DNA of 56,293 nt. Source: Flavobacterium azizsancarii (GTDB lineage Bacteria; Bacteroidota; Bacteroidia; Flavobacteriales; Flavobacteriaceae). Numbering within the stretch: the stretch's first letter is position 1; the number at the start of each line of letters is the position of its first letter. The position numbers and the translations under genes were made by a program. The stretch lies in NCBI RefSeq assembly GCF_027980145.1, contig NZ_JAMZNK010000036.1, forward strand, positions 1-56,293. Reading direction: 5' to 3'. Below the pieces are notes generated by a model. The model saw only the letters and a list, made by a program, of their open reading frames with translations, was not told the DNA's origin and did no database searches. This document shows, in pieces, positions 33,940 to 43,427 of this stretch.

Positions 33940-35100
33940 TTACTTTAATATATTCTGATATTGTTTTTCTAATTGATTCAAAAACAAATCAGTATCAAAT
34001 TTCTTAATCGATTCTAATCCTGTGGTAATACATTCCTGTCTTTCGGCATCTGAAAGATTTACTATTCTGGTAATTTGATTCGAGGCTTTTGCACTCCATT
34101 CTTCAGCTAAAACCCACTCAAAAGGGCGTCTTTCGACTAGAAAAAAATCAGCAGAACCCAGAATCTCTTTCATTGGCGCTCTGTTGGTGGTAATTACCGG
34201 ACAGCCGCATGCCATTGCTTCTGCTATTGGCCAGCCAAAGCCTTCATCGAGAGACGGAAACAATAAGCAAGTTGCTCCTGAATAAGCCGCATTAATATAT
34301 TGATCCTCGAGCCCTGTTACGAAATGAATGTCTTTTTTGTACAAAGATTTTTCATATGCTACTTTTAGCTTGTCCACAGGTTTTGCGCCTACCAATAAAA
34401 GTGGTAAAACGACATCTGTAGTGGCTCTCCAGGCATCGTAAATTTCAATTACGCCTATCCTGTTTTTATAAAACTGATTGCCGCCAACGTGCAGAACATA
34501 ACCTGCAGATAAATCAATATTCAAAAAATTGTCCAGAGAATTACGGGACGAATGGGCGTCTAAGACTTTAAACTCTCTGTTTAAACCATTATAACAAACT
34601 ACTGATGATGTAATACTGCCTTCGTGGAGTTCATGCAGATCATCCTGAGTTTTTTTTGATATGGATATAAAGTGCTTTCCTTTAGAAAATCCTTTCCTAA
34701 TAAAATCCTGATAGATTTTTCCGGTTCCACTAGTAGGATTTTCCGGAACATTCCCTAAAGCTGAATTCAGTGCCAAAAAATCATGGCAATGAATAATATG
34801 CGGCTTTGTTTTTACTAATGGTACCCATGGACCTAAAGCCTGATCTGCAAAGACAAAAATTGTATCCTTAGAACATTTCTTTAATCTCGATTTTACCTTT
34901 AAAGGAAAAACAAGATACTGATCTATATAACCTAGCCATTTTTTAATGGGAGAAAATGGCAATTTATAAAAGAAAGGCTCCGGTTTCCAGGTCAGTACTT
35001 CGTAGCCTTTTTGCTGCATACCATCGGCTAGCATTTTTGCATATCTGGGCATACTTTGTGATCCGACAAAAGCAGGATGGGTAAATAACACTATTTTCAT
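33940..35100 (-). CDS. Glycosyltransferase family 4 (second copy type)
   Basis: This 386-residue GT-B transferase has a short N-terminal half with IIHCHDFLAL and FISISKKTQDDL. The donor-binding half has YVLHVGGNQFYKNR and PSLDEGFGWPIAEAMACGC, which contains the E-x7-E element, then PVITTNRAPMKEIL. It is only distantly similar to the neighbouring GT4, so each probably forms a different linkage. It is the first gene after the 287-base gap that holds a repeat element. Confidence 0.9.
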   Translation of the reverse strand: MKIVLFTHPAFVGSQSMPRYAKMLADGMQQKGYEVLTWKPEPFFYKLPFSPIKKWLGYIDQYLVFPLKVKSRLKKCSKDTIFVFADQALGPWVPLVKTKPHIIHCHDFLALNSALGNVPENPTSGTGKIYQDFIRKGFSKGKHFISISKKTQDDLHELHEGSITSSVVCYNGLNREFKVLDAHSSRNSLDNFLNIDLSAGYVLHVGGNQFYKNRIGVIEIYDAWRATTDVVLPLLLVGAKPVDKLKVAYEKSLYKKDIHFVTGLEDQYINAAYSGATCLLFPSLDEGFGWPIAEAMACGCPVITTNRAPMKEILGSADFFLVERRPFEWVLAEEWSAKASNQITRIVNLSDAERQECITTGLESIKKFDTDLFLNQLEKQYQNILK

Positions 35101-35260
35101 GATGATATTGTCTATAGCTTTATTTAGTTGTAAATAGCTATTTTTATATGGGTTAAAACCAATTTATTAAAGCAAAGATTTAATGAATTATTATGGAGTA
35201 CTTTAATACTTTGATTATTTACTACGGCTTTTTATTTTATTCTGAGCATACAAGTTTTAC

Positions 35261-35357
35261 TTAAACACATAGAGATTTCTTCGCATAGTAACTTTGTATA
35301 TTTTATCTGAGTGAAACGCTTTTTTCGTCTAGCAACAGCTATGTCTCATGTGTTTAA
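35261..35357. repeat. Short dispersed repeat with palindromic ends, copy A
   Basis: The element starts TTAAACACAT and ends with the exact inverse ATGTGTTTAA. Its body, read on the minus strand, matches 46825-46957: ACATAGCTGTTG, then GCGTTTCA, then ACAAAGTTACTAT, then GAAGAAAT in the same order. It is shorter than copy B by about 37 bases. It codes for nothing. It lies in the 287-base gap between the polymerase and a GT4 gene. It is probably a non-autonomous mobile or REP-like repeat. Confidence 0.65.
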
Positions 35358-35387
35358 ACCAATTGCATTGCGCAAATATTTGATCAC

Positions 35388-36986
35388 TTAAAACGGTCTC
35401 TGATATAATTCTCTTTTTCTTTTTTTAGGTATTTGTATCAGTTTAATCATGAAAACCAATATCCAAAAAGTAAAACATTGCTGCCAAAATCCTCGTAATA
35501 TATATGCCAGCGGAACAATGCAACTAATAGAATTCCGGAAAATGCCCAGGAAACCAAATATATTTATTAGACCGAGTGTAGAGAATAATATTGCGCCATT
35601 TTTGAACAACACGAGGCTATCCATCAAGGTAAAGGAGGCAAATAATAACACAAACACAATTGGGAAACACCAATAACCAAATGTTGCTAAGCCATCTCCT
35701 ACCAGACTTGTAACGCGGAATCCGCCTAACGCAGAAGGCGTATGTGTACCGGTAAAATAAAGTTTATCGCCCGGAGAATATTGCAGTTCTTCTTTATCAA
35801 CAACAATTCCCAACGCGGATAAAAATGGAAGCGGATAAATAGCCAGTGTCTTTTCGAAAAAACTCTTTTGCATTTTCTTATTGTTATATCCAATCTTATT
35901 CGCATAATATAAGGTCTGATCGACAACCCTTGCATTCCCATATCTGTTAATCATAAAATTATTCAAATAGGTTTCGTCCCAGCCCCTGCTATAGCTAAAA
36001 ACATTGTCCTGTACTTCTATCGAGGTATTTCTAAGCTTTTCCATCAGCTTGTCATTTTGCATGGTCTCAATTGTGTTGTCCAGAAGTTCACTCCGACTAA
36101 CGTCATTACGAATTTTTCTGTTGGCAAGCATCGCTAAGGAAACATCAGATAAAAATCCTAATCCAAAAAATATAAAAAAGACGATTGTTCCAATTTTCCA
36201 GGGCGAAAGAAGGCTGAAAATAGAAATATTATCCTTTAAGAGGTAAAGTATAAACAATAACAGCATCGTAAAGATGGGATAAATCATCTGCTGACGGCTG
36301 TTTGCCGCAAAACTCAGTACAAACGTTAACGAAGCATAAATGACCACAAGATTACTGCGGAGTTTATTGTATGGAAGTCCCGATAATGTGGGGAAAAACA
36401 TAATTATAGGAGCATATTGCAGATATACTAATCCTTCGAGAAACTTGTTTCCCGCGTCTCCATATTGCACTTCGTTGACTACAGCAAGACTTTTTATCCT
36501 TGCCAATAAGCCTATTAATCCCAAAATCCATAATGTAGAAGGTTCTGTTTCGAAAAAATTAAGTTTGTATAAAGTACGCTGTATGATATTATTAGTCCTT
36601 CTCTTTTTGTAAACAACAGCATAAAACGCTAATGAAGCAACCATAAAAATCAGTGTCTGATAAAAGAAAGTTTCATAAGGATTCTGAAAACCATATGTTA
36701 TGGGTTTTGACTCGATCAATGTTGCCGGCAAAGGAATAAAGCTTGCCAGAAAAATAGACGAAAATGCCAAAAAAGAAAATGGATGTTCGAGTATGATTCT
36801 CTTTTTAAAGAAAAAATTACGAAAGATAAGCCAGACTATTACTGTCATAACACAACCCGAAAAATTATGCCATGACGGAAAGAAAAATATTTCGCCAATT
36901 ATAGAAAGTAATACTATAACATCAATATATTTACTCACTGATTTCAAAGCAGTTCCTTTCCTTCGTGTTTCTGTGTTATCAGTCAT
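35388..36986 (-). CDS. Wzy-like repeat-unit polymerase
   Basis: This 532-residue integral membrane protein has about 12 hydrophobic segments and a large polar loop between them (roughly 295-425), the usual form of O-antigen/EPS polymerases. Sequence conservation in this family is low, so the call rests on topology and position. It lies in the locus beside a flippase, with glycosyltransferases on both sides. Motif-like SFAANSRQQMIYPIF and GFLGIFRNSISCIVPLAY match the oligosaccharide repeat unit polymerase group. Its start overlaps the previous gene's end by eight bases. Confidence 0.75.
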   Translation of the reverse strand: MTDNTETRRKGTALKSVSKYIDVIVLLSIIGEIFFFPSWHNFSGCVMTVIVWLIFRNFFFKKRIILEHPFSFLAFSSIFLASFIPLPATLIESKPITYGFQNPYETFFYQTLIFMVASLAFYAVVYKKRRTNNIIQRTLYKLNFFETEPSTLWILGLIGLLARIKSLAVVNEVQYGDAGNKFLEGLVYLQYAPIIMFFPTLSGLPYNKLRSNLVVIYASLTFVLSFAANSRQQMIYPIFTMLLLFILYLLKDNISIFSLLSPWKIGTIVFFIFFGLGFLSDVSLAMLANRKIRNDVSRSELLDNTIETMQNDKLMEKLRNTSIEVQDNVFSYSRGWDETYLNNFMINRYGNARVVDQTLYYANKIGYNNKKMQKSFFEKTLAIYPLPFLSALGIVVDKEELQYSPGDKLYFTGTHTPSALGGFRVTSLVGDGLATFGYWCFPIVFVLLFASFTLMDSLVLFKNGAILFSTLGLINIFGFLGIFRNSISCIVPLAYILRGFWQQCFTFWILVFMIKLIQIPKKRKRELYQRPF

Positions 36987-38019
36987 TATTTACTACAATT
37001 TTCAACATTCTTTTTATTGATTCTTCGTTAGAATATCCAGAAGTTTTACACCTCAGTATTCCACCTTCGACTATTCGTTTGCGTTCTTCTTCATTAATCA
37101 GATAATAGCGGCATTTTTCTAACAGTTCCTCATCATTAGAGAAAAAAACGGCTTCTTTATTTTCGCTAAACAAATCCAGATGTTCCGTTGTTCTCTCTGC
37201 CAGCATAAAACCGCCACAGGCAGGAATTTCCATTGTTCGGGAAGTTTGCGTATCAGAATTCATTTTTCTTAAAAAGCACAGGGATATTTTAAATGCCTGC
37301 AATGCCTTAGAATAATCTTCTGAATAAATTCCCGGTGCTATTTCGAGATTTTCAGTTTTATAGTCATTCCATTTTTTATCACCAAAAACCTTAACTTTTA
37401 TTCCATTCTTTGCTAAATACAAAATACTATCGCAACGCTCCTTTTCCCACGCACCAATAAATCCAACATCGCCGCCTAATCGCTGAATTTCATTTTCGCT
37501 AAGATTTCGCGGATAATGAAACGTTTGTTCGTAATGCTTGTTCGTAAATGCTGTTTTTCTGGCGCCAAGACGCTGCATATCCTGAAGAATATAGGATTTT
37601 GTGGTAAAGTGTATGTCATAAAGCGGAATACAATTGAGATAATTTTGACTCTGATTGTGTCGTAATGCCATATTATCCGGCGAATAACTAACAATCTTTG
37701 CATTGGGCGATAACTTCCTGATATACCTCAATGTTTTGCTGTTTATCGTAACTCCTTTGTCTATCCATACAATGTCATAAGGAGATTTGACAGCCTTACT
37801 TATAAACTCTTTTATTTTTTTGTTGGCAGATGAGTTATCCGGTAATCTGATCGGCAGACCATATTGAAACAACCGATAAGCAATTCGAAACCAGATCGAA
37901 ATGGGTTTTATACGTGTATTGACCACATCAATTTCGTCTGAAATCTTTTCTAATGCCCAATGACGGTGCAAGCAAGTATTCGACAAGCCTGACATGGTTC
38001 CTATAGATAATATCTTCAC
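36979..38019 (-). CDS. CgeB-like glycosyltransferase
   Basis: This 346-residue putative GT-B enzyme has an N-terminal part with IVWIDKGVTINSKTLRYIRK and IVSYSPDNMALRH. The C-terminal part has GFIGAWEKERCDSILYLAK, then VKVFGDKKW, then RTMEIPACGGFMLAERT, typical of the CgeB/Glyco_trans_1_2 type. The start codon is GTG at 38019, which keeps the conserved MKILSIGTMSG beginning. Donor sugar is unknown. It overlaps the polymerase gene by eight bases, so the two are translationally linked. Confidence 0.8.
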   Translation of the reverse strand: MKILSIGTMSGLSNTCLHRHWALEKISDEIDVVNTRIKPISIWFRIAYRLFQYGLPIRLPDNSSANKKIKEFISKAVKSPYDIVWIDKGVTINSKTLRYIRKLSPNAKIVSYSPDNMALRHNQSQNYLNCIPLYDIHFTTKSYILQDMQRLGARKTAFTNKHYEQTFHYPRNLSENEIQRLGGDVGFIGAWEKERCDSILYLAKNGIKVKVFGDKKWNDYKTENLEIAPGIYSEDYSKALQAFKISLCFLRKMNSDTQTSRTMEIPACGGFMLAERTTEHLDLFSENKEAVFFSNDEELLEKCRYYLINEEERKRIVEGGILRCKTSGYSNEESIKRMLKIVVNND

Positions 38020-38083
38020 TTTATTTTATGTTTTACAACTACTTACCTATCGATAGAAGGGAATCAGTTTTGAGTAGCGGTTT

Positions 38084-39004
38084 TTAGTTGCTTCGTGCTT
38101 TCTTTTCTTCTATTAAAAATTTTATATCGCGAACAAATTCATCAGTCAAAGCCTTACTTTCTTCTAATGCATCAGGATAAACTACTGCCTGAGAGATATC
38201 TTTAGCCAAATCTCCTGAGAACAAAACCGGCGGATATTTATAAAAATCGTACTTCTCTGATCTTGGGGCAAACAGTACACATTTCTTTTTCATTAAAATA
38301 CTCCAATAAACGGCATGGTAACTATTGGTTAAAACAACTTCAGAACTCCCAATAAATTCAATCATTTCCTTTAATGAGGCACTGTTGGTAATTTTATCAA
38401 ACTGATGTATTTCCTGAGGAAGATGGTGCGGAACATCTTTATGTGCCACTACTCCAATATTTCTTTTGATGGGATAATCTTCGTTTAATTCCGGTAAGGC
38501 ACAAGTCGCACAAGGCACATAACGGAAATCCTGGTATTCGAAATCACGAACCGCCACCAGATCAAAAGCTTTAAAGTCAACTTTTTTATTGAGGTTCTGT
38601 TTTGAATTTGAGTTGAATCCTGCGGACCATACCACTGCTTTTCCTGCAATTTTTGCTGCTTTATTGATGTTGTAATTCCACTCAGCCATAGCGTTTAGCA
38701 ATCCGCCGCCACCTACAAGTATAACATCATTTTCTTTGATCAATGCAAAATCAACTTTATTGACATCGTGAACGACACATTTGTAATGGTCAAATTCCTG
38801 AAGAAAATACTGATAATAACCACAAACCTTATCTCCTGTATTATTTGTAATATAGCGGTGTATAAAATGAATAGTGGGCGTTGCTGTGGCGTAATTGTCG
38901 TTTAATGTTTTTGTCGTATATTTTTTTCCGGTTCTCCAGATCTGTAACCTGGTAAATAAATCGTACTTATTTACTAAAAGCCTGTATCTCTTTTTGATTG
39001 ACAT
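38084..39004 (-). CDS. Polysaccharide pyruvyl transferase family protein
   Basis: This 306-residue enzyme is expected to place a pyruvate ketal on a sugar, giving the polymer negative charge. Family features are ITNNTGDKVCGYYQY near the start, VILVGGGGLLNA, VVWSAGFNSNS, VAVRDFEYQDF and TNSYHAVYWSILMKKKC. A CxxC pair (VPCATCALPE) is visible; its role is unclear. I use the ATG at 39004. A TTG start at 39040 would abut the flippase stop and add twelve unusual residues. It follows the flippase gene. Confidence 0.87.
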   Translation of the reverse strand: MSIKKRYRLLVNKYDLFTRLQIWRTGKKYTTKTLNDNYATATPTIHFIHRYITNNTGDKVCGYYQYFLQEFDHYKCVVHDVNKVDFALIKENDVILVGGGGLLNAMAEWNYNINKAAKIAGKAVVWSAGFNSNSKQNLNKKVDFKAFDLVAVRDFEYQDFRYVPCATCALPELNEDYPIKRNIGVVAHKDVPHHLPQEIHQFDKITNSASLKEMIEFIGSSEVVLTNSYHAVYWSILMKKKCVLFAPRSEKYDFYKYPPVLFSGDLAKDISQAVVYPDALEESKALTDEFVRDIKFLIEEKKARSN

Positions 39005-39040
39005 TTTTAAGGGTATTTTAATTCGCTTCTTTTCCTGCAA

Positions 39041-40408
39041 TTAATTCGCAGTAAAAGTTGCTTTACTTTTTTTTAGAATAAATTTTGCCTGATCCCATAA
39101 TCCTGCGTACATTTCTTTGAAGCTAATATTAAGGAACTTATTATTGTTCCTGAGTGTATACACAAAAAGAGCAAATTCTGTGAGTACAAGCGCCAAAGGA
39201 ATCAAGTTCATATTGGGTTCTATTTTAAGAAACACATAACACAATACTACTCCGGCAATCTGAGAGAGCAGAAATACGATCGTAAAGCGAACGTGTGTGT
39301 TGGTAGAAAGCGGAATCACACTTGACAATCCTGAAAGGCACGAAATCAGGAGTACAAACAACATCCCGATAAAGAAAACCTCATTGAATACTATCGCATG
39401 TTTTGTCCACTCGAGATAAATAGTTTTTCCTGTAAACAGCAGTATAACAATACAGAACAAAGTGGCTACAAATGTTATTACCAGTGATTTGTTGTAGATA
39501 TTCAATATCGTTTTATAATCTTTTCTGCCGTAAGCTGCACATATTTCAGGATTGATCGATGTCGATAACATATTCATCATCTGACGAAGAAAATTAACCA
39601 GCGTTCTTGTTGTAGTAAAAACAACTAAAAAAGCACCTCCTAAAAGTATATTAACTACAAATACCATCCCCTGACTGGAAACGGCCTGCCCCAACGGAAA
39701 AAACATAAAGGCAAGAGACGGTTTCATAATCGATTTGAAAACTGCTCCGTCAAAATTGCGCAGGTAAAGCCCTGATGCAAATGTTTTTCTGGAACTCAAA
39801 TGCTTGAACAAAATTCCTGCTAAAGAAGGAATCAGGTATATGGTAAGCATTAAAATGATATCCATTTTAAAAAAGATCCCGCAAAAAAGTATCACCAACT
39901 CCGCCATACGTATCAGGTTATCAGCGACTATGACAACATGGGTTCGCGATGTAGCCCTGAAGATACCGTGATACACTCTGCCGTACATCATGGCAAAAAC
40001 TTCGCACAAAAGTAAAACAAAGGCAACAGAGGTTTCTTTTTCAGTAAAATGTTCTACACCAAGCATTCCTTTGAAGCCCCAAAGCGCATAGATCAAACCA
40101 GAAATTAAAATAAATACCCCAAATACAGCTAAAACAAATAAGAAAGCATTGGTTTGTAATTTTAAGCAAGTATCGTAATCCTTTTGATTGTATTTGATCA
40201 CGAATTCATTATTACTTGCCCGGTTGAGCCCCATATCAGTCATCGCAAAAAACGAAGAAAGCGCTGTAATTAAGATCCAATCAGCATATTTATCGATTCC
40301 CCAGTACATAATAAATAAAGGAACCATGGCGATTTGGTTCATAAAACTAACCCCCATCCCGAATATACTTGCTGCGAAATTTTTTACTATTGACTCATAG
40401 ACTGACAT
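39041..40408 (-). CDS. Wzx-like repeat-unit flippase
   Basis: This 455-residue membrane protein of the MATE/MOP superfamily has about 12 helices and few charged loops. It is expected to flip undecaprenyl-linked repeat units across the inner membrane. The start VKNFAASIFGMGVSFMNQIA and MTDMGLNRASNNEFV are typical of polysaccharide transporters of this group. It is the first gene of the downstream half of the locus and has a 351-base gap upstream, so it may have its own promoter. Confidence 0.88.
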   Translation of the reverse strand: MSVYESIVKNFAASIFGMGVSFMNQIAMVPLFIMYWGIDKYADWILITALSSFFAMTDMGLNRASNNEFVIKYNQKDYDTCLKLQTNAFLFVLAVFGVFILISGLIYALWGFKGMLGVEHFTEKETSVAFVLLLCEVFAMMYGRVYHGIFRATSRTHVVIVADNLIRMAELVILFCGIFFKMDIILMLTIYLIPSLAGILFKHLSSRKTFASGLYLRNFDGAVFKSIMKPSLAFMFFPLGQAVSSQGMVFVVNILLGGAFLVVFTTTRTLVNFLRQMMNMLSTSINPEICAAYGRKDYKTILNIYNKSLVITFVATLFCIVILLFTGKTIYLEWTKHAIVFNEVFFIGMLFVLLISCLSGLSSVIPLSTNTHVRFTIVFLLSQIAGVVLCYVFLKIEPNMNLIPLALVLTEFALFVYTLRNNNKFLNISFKEMYAGLWDQAKFILKKSKATFTAN

Positions 40409-40759
40409 AATTGTACATAATTTTAAGATTTTAATAGATGAGAGCTGCTGAAATAAAATATTCCTATACAGTCAGAAAAGAACAAGCAGACCCAAAGAAT
40501 ACGGTGTACTTACATCTTACTATAAGTACATCAGCTGCAAGCATTAACACGGTTTTAATTATACCCCAAAACAATTAAAAGAAAATTAGATACTACTATT
40601 AAGAAGATTGATCTTTTGTGTCAATGATAGGAGATTCCGCAGTCAATGGGTCTTTCATTGTTCTGTCTGATACTGTAATCAGCTATGGTTATTGTGGTTT
40701 TTTGTAATATTGAGACGGGATTTTAAAACTTAATACGGGAGTATTTTTTAGTACATTGA
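40409..40759. other. Intergenic gap upstream of the flippase gene
   Basis: These 351 bases contain no supported gene. A tiny minus-strand frame (ATG at about 40658, 18 codons, MKDPLTAESPIIDTKDQSS) is visible but too short to trust. The gap probably holds a promoter or leader for the wzx half of the operon; no clean TAnnTTTG box was found. Confidence 0.3.
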
Positions 40760-41119
40760 TCAATTAACTAAATTAAATGTTTCATCAAAATACACCCGTA
40801 AATCATCTCTATATCCCCTTTTTGTTTCGAGACAGTCCAATACTCCGACGTTTTTTATATTCCCAAACTTATTGACGAATTTAGGACAGTGATTGCAAAT
40901 TAATAACTGAATTCCGTGTGTGTATAACCTTAACAAATCGATCAGATCATCTTCAGAATAAAACACAAAAACAATCAGCGAAAGCTCTGTGTTTATTTCA
41001 TTTCCATAAATAATCGCCTTTTTATTGCCCGTTAGAAATTTGATGTCTTTGAATTCATATTTTAAAAATCTCGAAAAATAATGAAAGTCATCAAAAACCA
41101 ATACTTTACTTTGATCCAT
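40760..41119 (-). CDS. Orphan 119-residue protein, possibly a degenerate receiver fold
   Basis: I recognise no family with confidence. The alternating pattern of hydrophobic strands and helices recalls a CheY-like receiver: KVLVFDDFHYF, then LSLIVFVFYSEDDLIDLLRL, then GIQLLICNHC. The canonical phosphoacceptor Asp after strand 3 and the Thr/Lys pair are not clear, so phosphorylation is doubtful. No DNA-binding domain is attached. It stands alone in gaps of 130 and 351 bases within the polysaccharide locus, between GDP-fucose synthase and the flippase, and may be a regulator of it. Confidence 0.55.
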   Translation of the reverse strand: MDQSKVLVFDDFHYFSRFLKYEFKDIKFLTGNKKAIIYGNEINTELSLIVFVFYSEDDLIDLLRLYTHGIQLLICNHCPKFVNKFGNIKNVGVLDCLETKRGYRDDLRVYFDETFNLVN

Positions 41120-41249
41120 ATTTTTTAATTTTAAAAATTAATGTTTCATTAAAAATATTTGAAACTATTATTACTACTTCAACTGCTTTTCTTAAGATGA
41201 AAAAATAAAAATTCAGAATTATTAACTTCCTGACATTTTTGAAATCAGA

Positions 41250-42206
41250 CTAAAAAGAAACTTTTTTTACGTTGTCTACATTGGCCAAAAACCAGTTGTA
41301 TGTTTCCTCAATTCCTTCTTCTAAGGCGATCTGATGTTTCCATCCTAATTGGTTCATTTTAGAACTATCCATTAGTTTTCTTGGTGTTCCGTCCGGTTTT
41401 GTGGTATCCCATATAATTTGTCCCCTGTGTCCCACAATTTGCTGTATTGTCCAGGCCAGTTTTTCAATACTCAAATCCTCACCCGTTCCTACATTGTAGA
41501 GATAATCAGGAAGTTGATTTTCTAAAGCAAACACAACCGCCTGTGCCATATCATCTACAAAAAGAAACTCCCTCATTGGCGTTCCTGTTCCCCAAAGGGT
41601 TACAGGTGAATGATCGTTTTCTTTAGCCTCATGAAATTTGCGTATCATAGCAGGTAAAACGTGCGAACTCGTAAGGTCAAAATTATCATGGATTCCGTAG
41701 AGATTCGTTGGCATCAAACTCACGTAATCTTTTCCAAATTGTTTTCGGATAGCTTCACAAGATTTAATCCCTGAAATCTTAGCTAAAGCATACCATTCAT
41801 TAGTTGGTTCAAGCGAATCTGTCAGTAGATATTCTTCTAACAAGGGCTGCGGCGCCATTTTAGGATAGATACAAGAACTTCCTAAAAAAACAAACTTCTC
41901 TATTCCTGCATGTAAGGCAGTATCAATAAGGTTGTTCTGGATCTGCATATTCTCCATAATAAATTGATATGGGTAATCTTTGTTTGCCAGAATCCCTCCT
42001 ACTTTTGCGGCCGCATCGATAATGGCATCCAGTTTTTCTTTGGCTATAAATGTTCTGACAGCTTCCTGATTGCGCAAGTCTAATTCCTGACTTGACTGAC
42101 CAATCAGATTCGAATATCCTTTCTTTTCTAATGCTCTCCAAACTGCTGAACCTACCATACCACGATGTCCGGCAATATATATTTTTGCTGTTTTATCTAA
42201 ACCCAT
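41250..42206 (-). CDS. fcl: GDP-L-fucose synthase
   Basis: This 318-residue epimerase/reductase converts GDP-4-keto-6-deoxymannose to GDP-L-fucose with NADPH. The Rossmann motif is IAGHRGMVGSAVWR. AAKVGGILANKDYPYQF and LGSSCIYPKMAPQPL are hallmark stretches. Catalytic Tyr and Lys lie in EWYALAKISGIK. Length matches WcaG/Fcl. It starts two bases after the gmd stop, so the two genes are surely co-transcribed. Confidence 0.96.
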   Translation of the reverse strand: MGLDKTAKIYIAGHRGMVGSAVWRALEKKGYSNLIGQSSQELDLRNQEAVRTFIAKEKLDAIIDAAAKVGGILANKDYPYQFIMENMQIQNNLIDTALHAGIEKFVFLGSSCIYPKMAPQPLLEEYLLTDSLEPTNEWYALAKISGIKSCEAIRKQFGKDYVSLMPTNLYGIHDNFDLTSSHVLPAMIRKFHEAKENDHSPVTLWGTGTPMREFLFVDDMAQAVVFALENQLPDYLYNVGTGEDLSIEKLAWTIQQIVGHRGQIIWDTTKPDGTPRKLMDSSKMNQLGWKHQIALEEGIEETYNWFLANVDNVKKVSF

Positions 42207-42208
42207 TT

Positions 42209-43324
42209 TTATTCGTAATAGTTCATTGTTTGATATCCCGCTTCTTCCAGATGATGGTCTTTTTTCATCAGTTTCACATCTGATTCCATCATGTCAGTTA
42301 CTAAATCCTGTAAATCATATTCCGGAATCCAGCCTAATTTAGTATTGGCTTTGGTTGCATCACCAATTAGCAATTCGACTTCTGTTGGACGGAAATAACG
42401 AGGATTTACAGCTAAAACTTCTTTTCCTATTTCGATTTGATAATCCGGATTACGGCAAACTGCGACATAAGCCTTTTCGTCTACACCAGTACCTGTAAAC
42501 GCTAATTCTACCCCAACGTGCGCAAAACTCATTTTGACAAATTCACGAACCGGAGTTGTAGTACCTGTTGCAATAACCCAATCTTCTGCCTCATCAGCCT
42601 GAAGAATCATCCACATCATACGTACATAATCCTTGGCGTGTCCCCAGTCTCTTTGGGCATCAAGATTACCCAGATAAAATTTGTCCTGTAATCCTAATGC
42701 AATTCTGGAAACCGCACGTGTAATTTTTCTGGTTACAAACGTTTCTCCACGAATAGGAGATTCATGATTGAATAAGATACCATTGCAGGCATACATTCCG
42801 TAAGCTTCTCTGTAGTTTACCGTGATCCAGTACGCGTACATTTTTGCAACTGCATACGGGGAACGAGGATAAAAAGGCGTTGTTTCTGATTGAGGAACTT
42901 CTTGTACTTTTCCGTATAACTCAGATGTAGAAGCCTGATAAATACGGGTTTTCTTTTCTAATCCCAACAAACGAACTGCGTCTAAAACACGAAGTGTCCC
43001 TAAACCATCAGCGTTTCCTGTATATTCCGGAATCTCAAAAGAAACCTGAACATGGCTCATTGCTGCCAGATTATAAATCTCATCGGGCTGAATTTGCTGA
43101 ATCAAACGAATTAGATTCGTACTATCCGTCATATCGCCATAATGCAGTATAAAACTTTGATTGTTTACGTGCGGATCCTGATATAAATGGTCTATACGAT
43201 CAGTATTAAATAAAGAACTTCTGCGTTTTACACCATGAACGATGTACCCTTTCTTTAATAAAAACTCACTTAAATAAGCGCCATCCTGACCAGTTACCCC
43301 TGTTATTAGTGCTACTTTAGCCAT
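42209..43324 (-). CDS. gmd: GDP-mannose 4,6-dehydratase
   Basis: This 371-residue enzyme makes GDP-4-keto-6-deoxymannose, the precursor of GDP-fucose. Visible features are LITGVTGQDGAYLSEFLL, the RRSSLFNTDRIDHLY stretch that helps bind the second nucleotide site, ASTSELYGKVQEVPQSE with the catalytic Glu, and the active-site YAVAKMYAYW. It lies between manC and fcl, which supply its substrate and use its product. Confidence 0.97.
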   Translation of the reverse strand: MAKVALITGVTGQDGAYLSEFLLKKGYIVHGVKRRSSLFNTDRIDHLYQDPHVNNQSFILHYGDMTDSTNLIRLIQQIQPDEIYNLAAMSHVQVSFEIPEYTGNADGLGTLRVLDAVRLLGLEKKTRIYQASTSELYGKVQEVPQSETTPFYPRSPYAVAKMYAYWITVNYREAYGMYACNGILFNHESPIRGETFVTRKITRAVSRIALGLQDKFYLGNLDAQRDWGHAKDYVRMMWMILQADEAEDWVIATGTTTPVREFVKMSFAHVGVELAFTGTGVDEKAYVAVCRNPDYQIEIGKEVLAVNPRYFRPTEVELLIGDATKANTKLGWIPEYDLQDLVTDMMESDVKLMKKDHHLEEAGYQTMNYYE

Positions 43325-43427
43325 AATTATTTATCTATTATTTTATTTTGATTTTTACTTTTCATCTTCAGTACAGATGAATTTTGCCTTTTACTTAATC
43401 TAGTCTCATCATCAATTGACTAATCTC

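Noticed and set aside
40600..40660. 18-codon minus-strand frame upstream of the flippase gene
   Set aside because: Too short, no conservation evidence, and no promoter or hairpin that would suggest a leader peptide.
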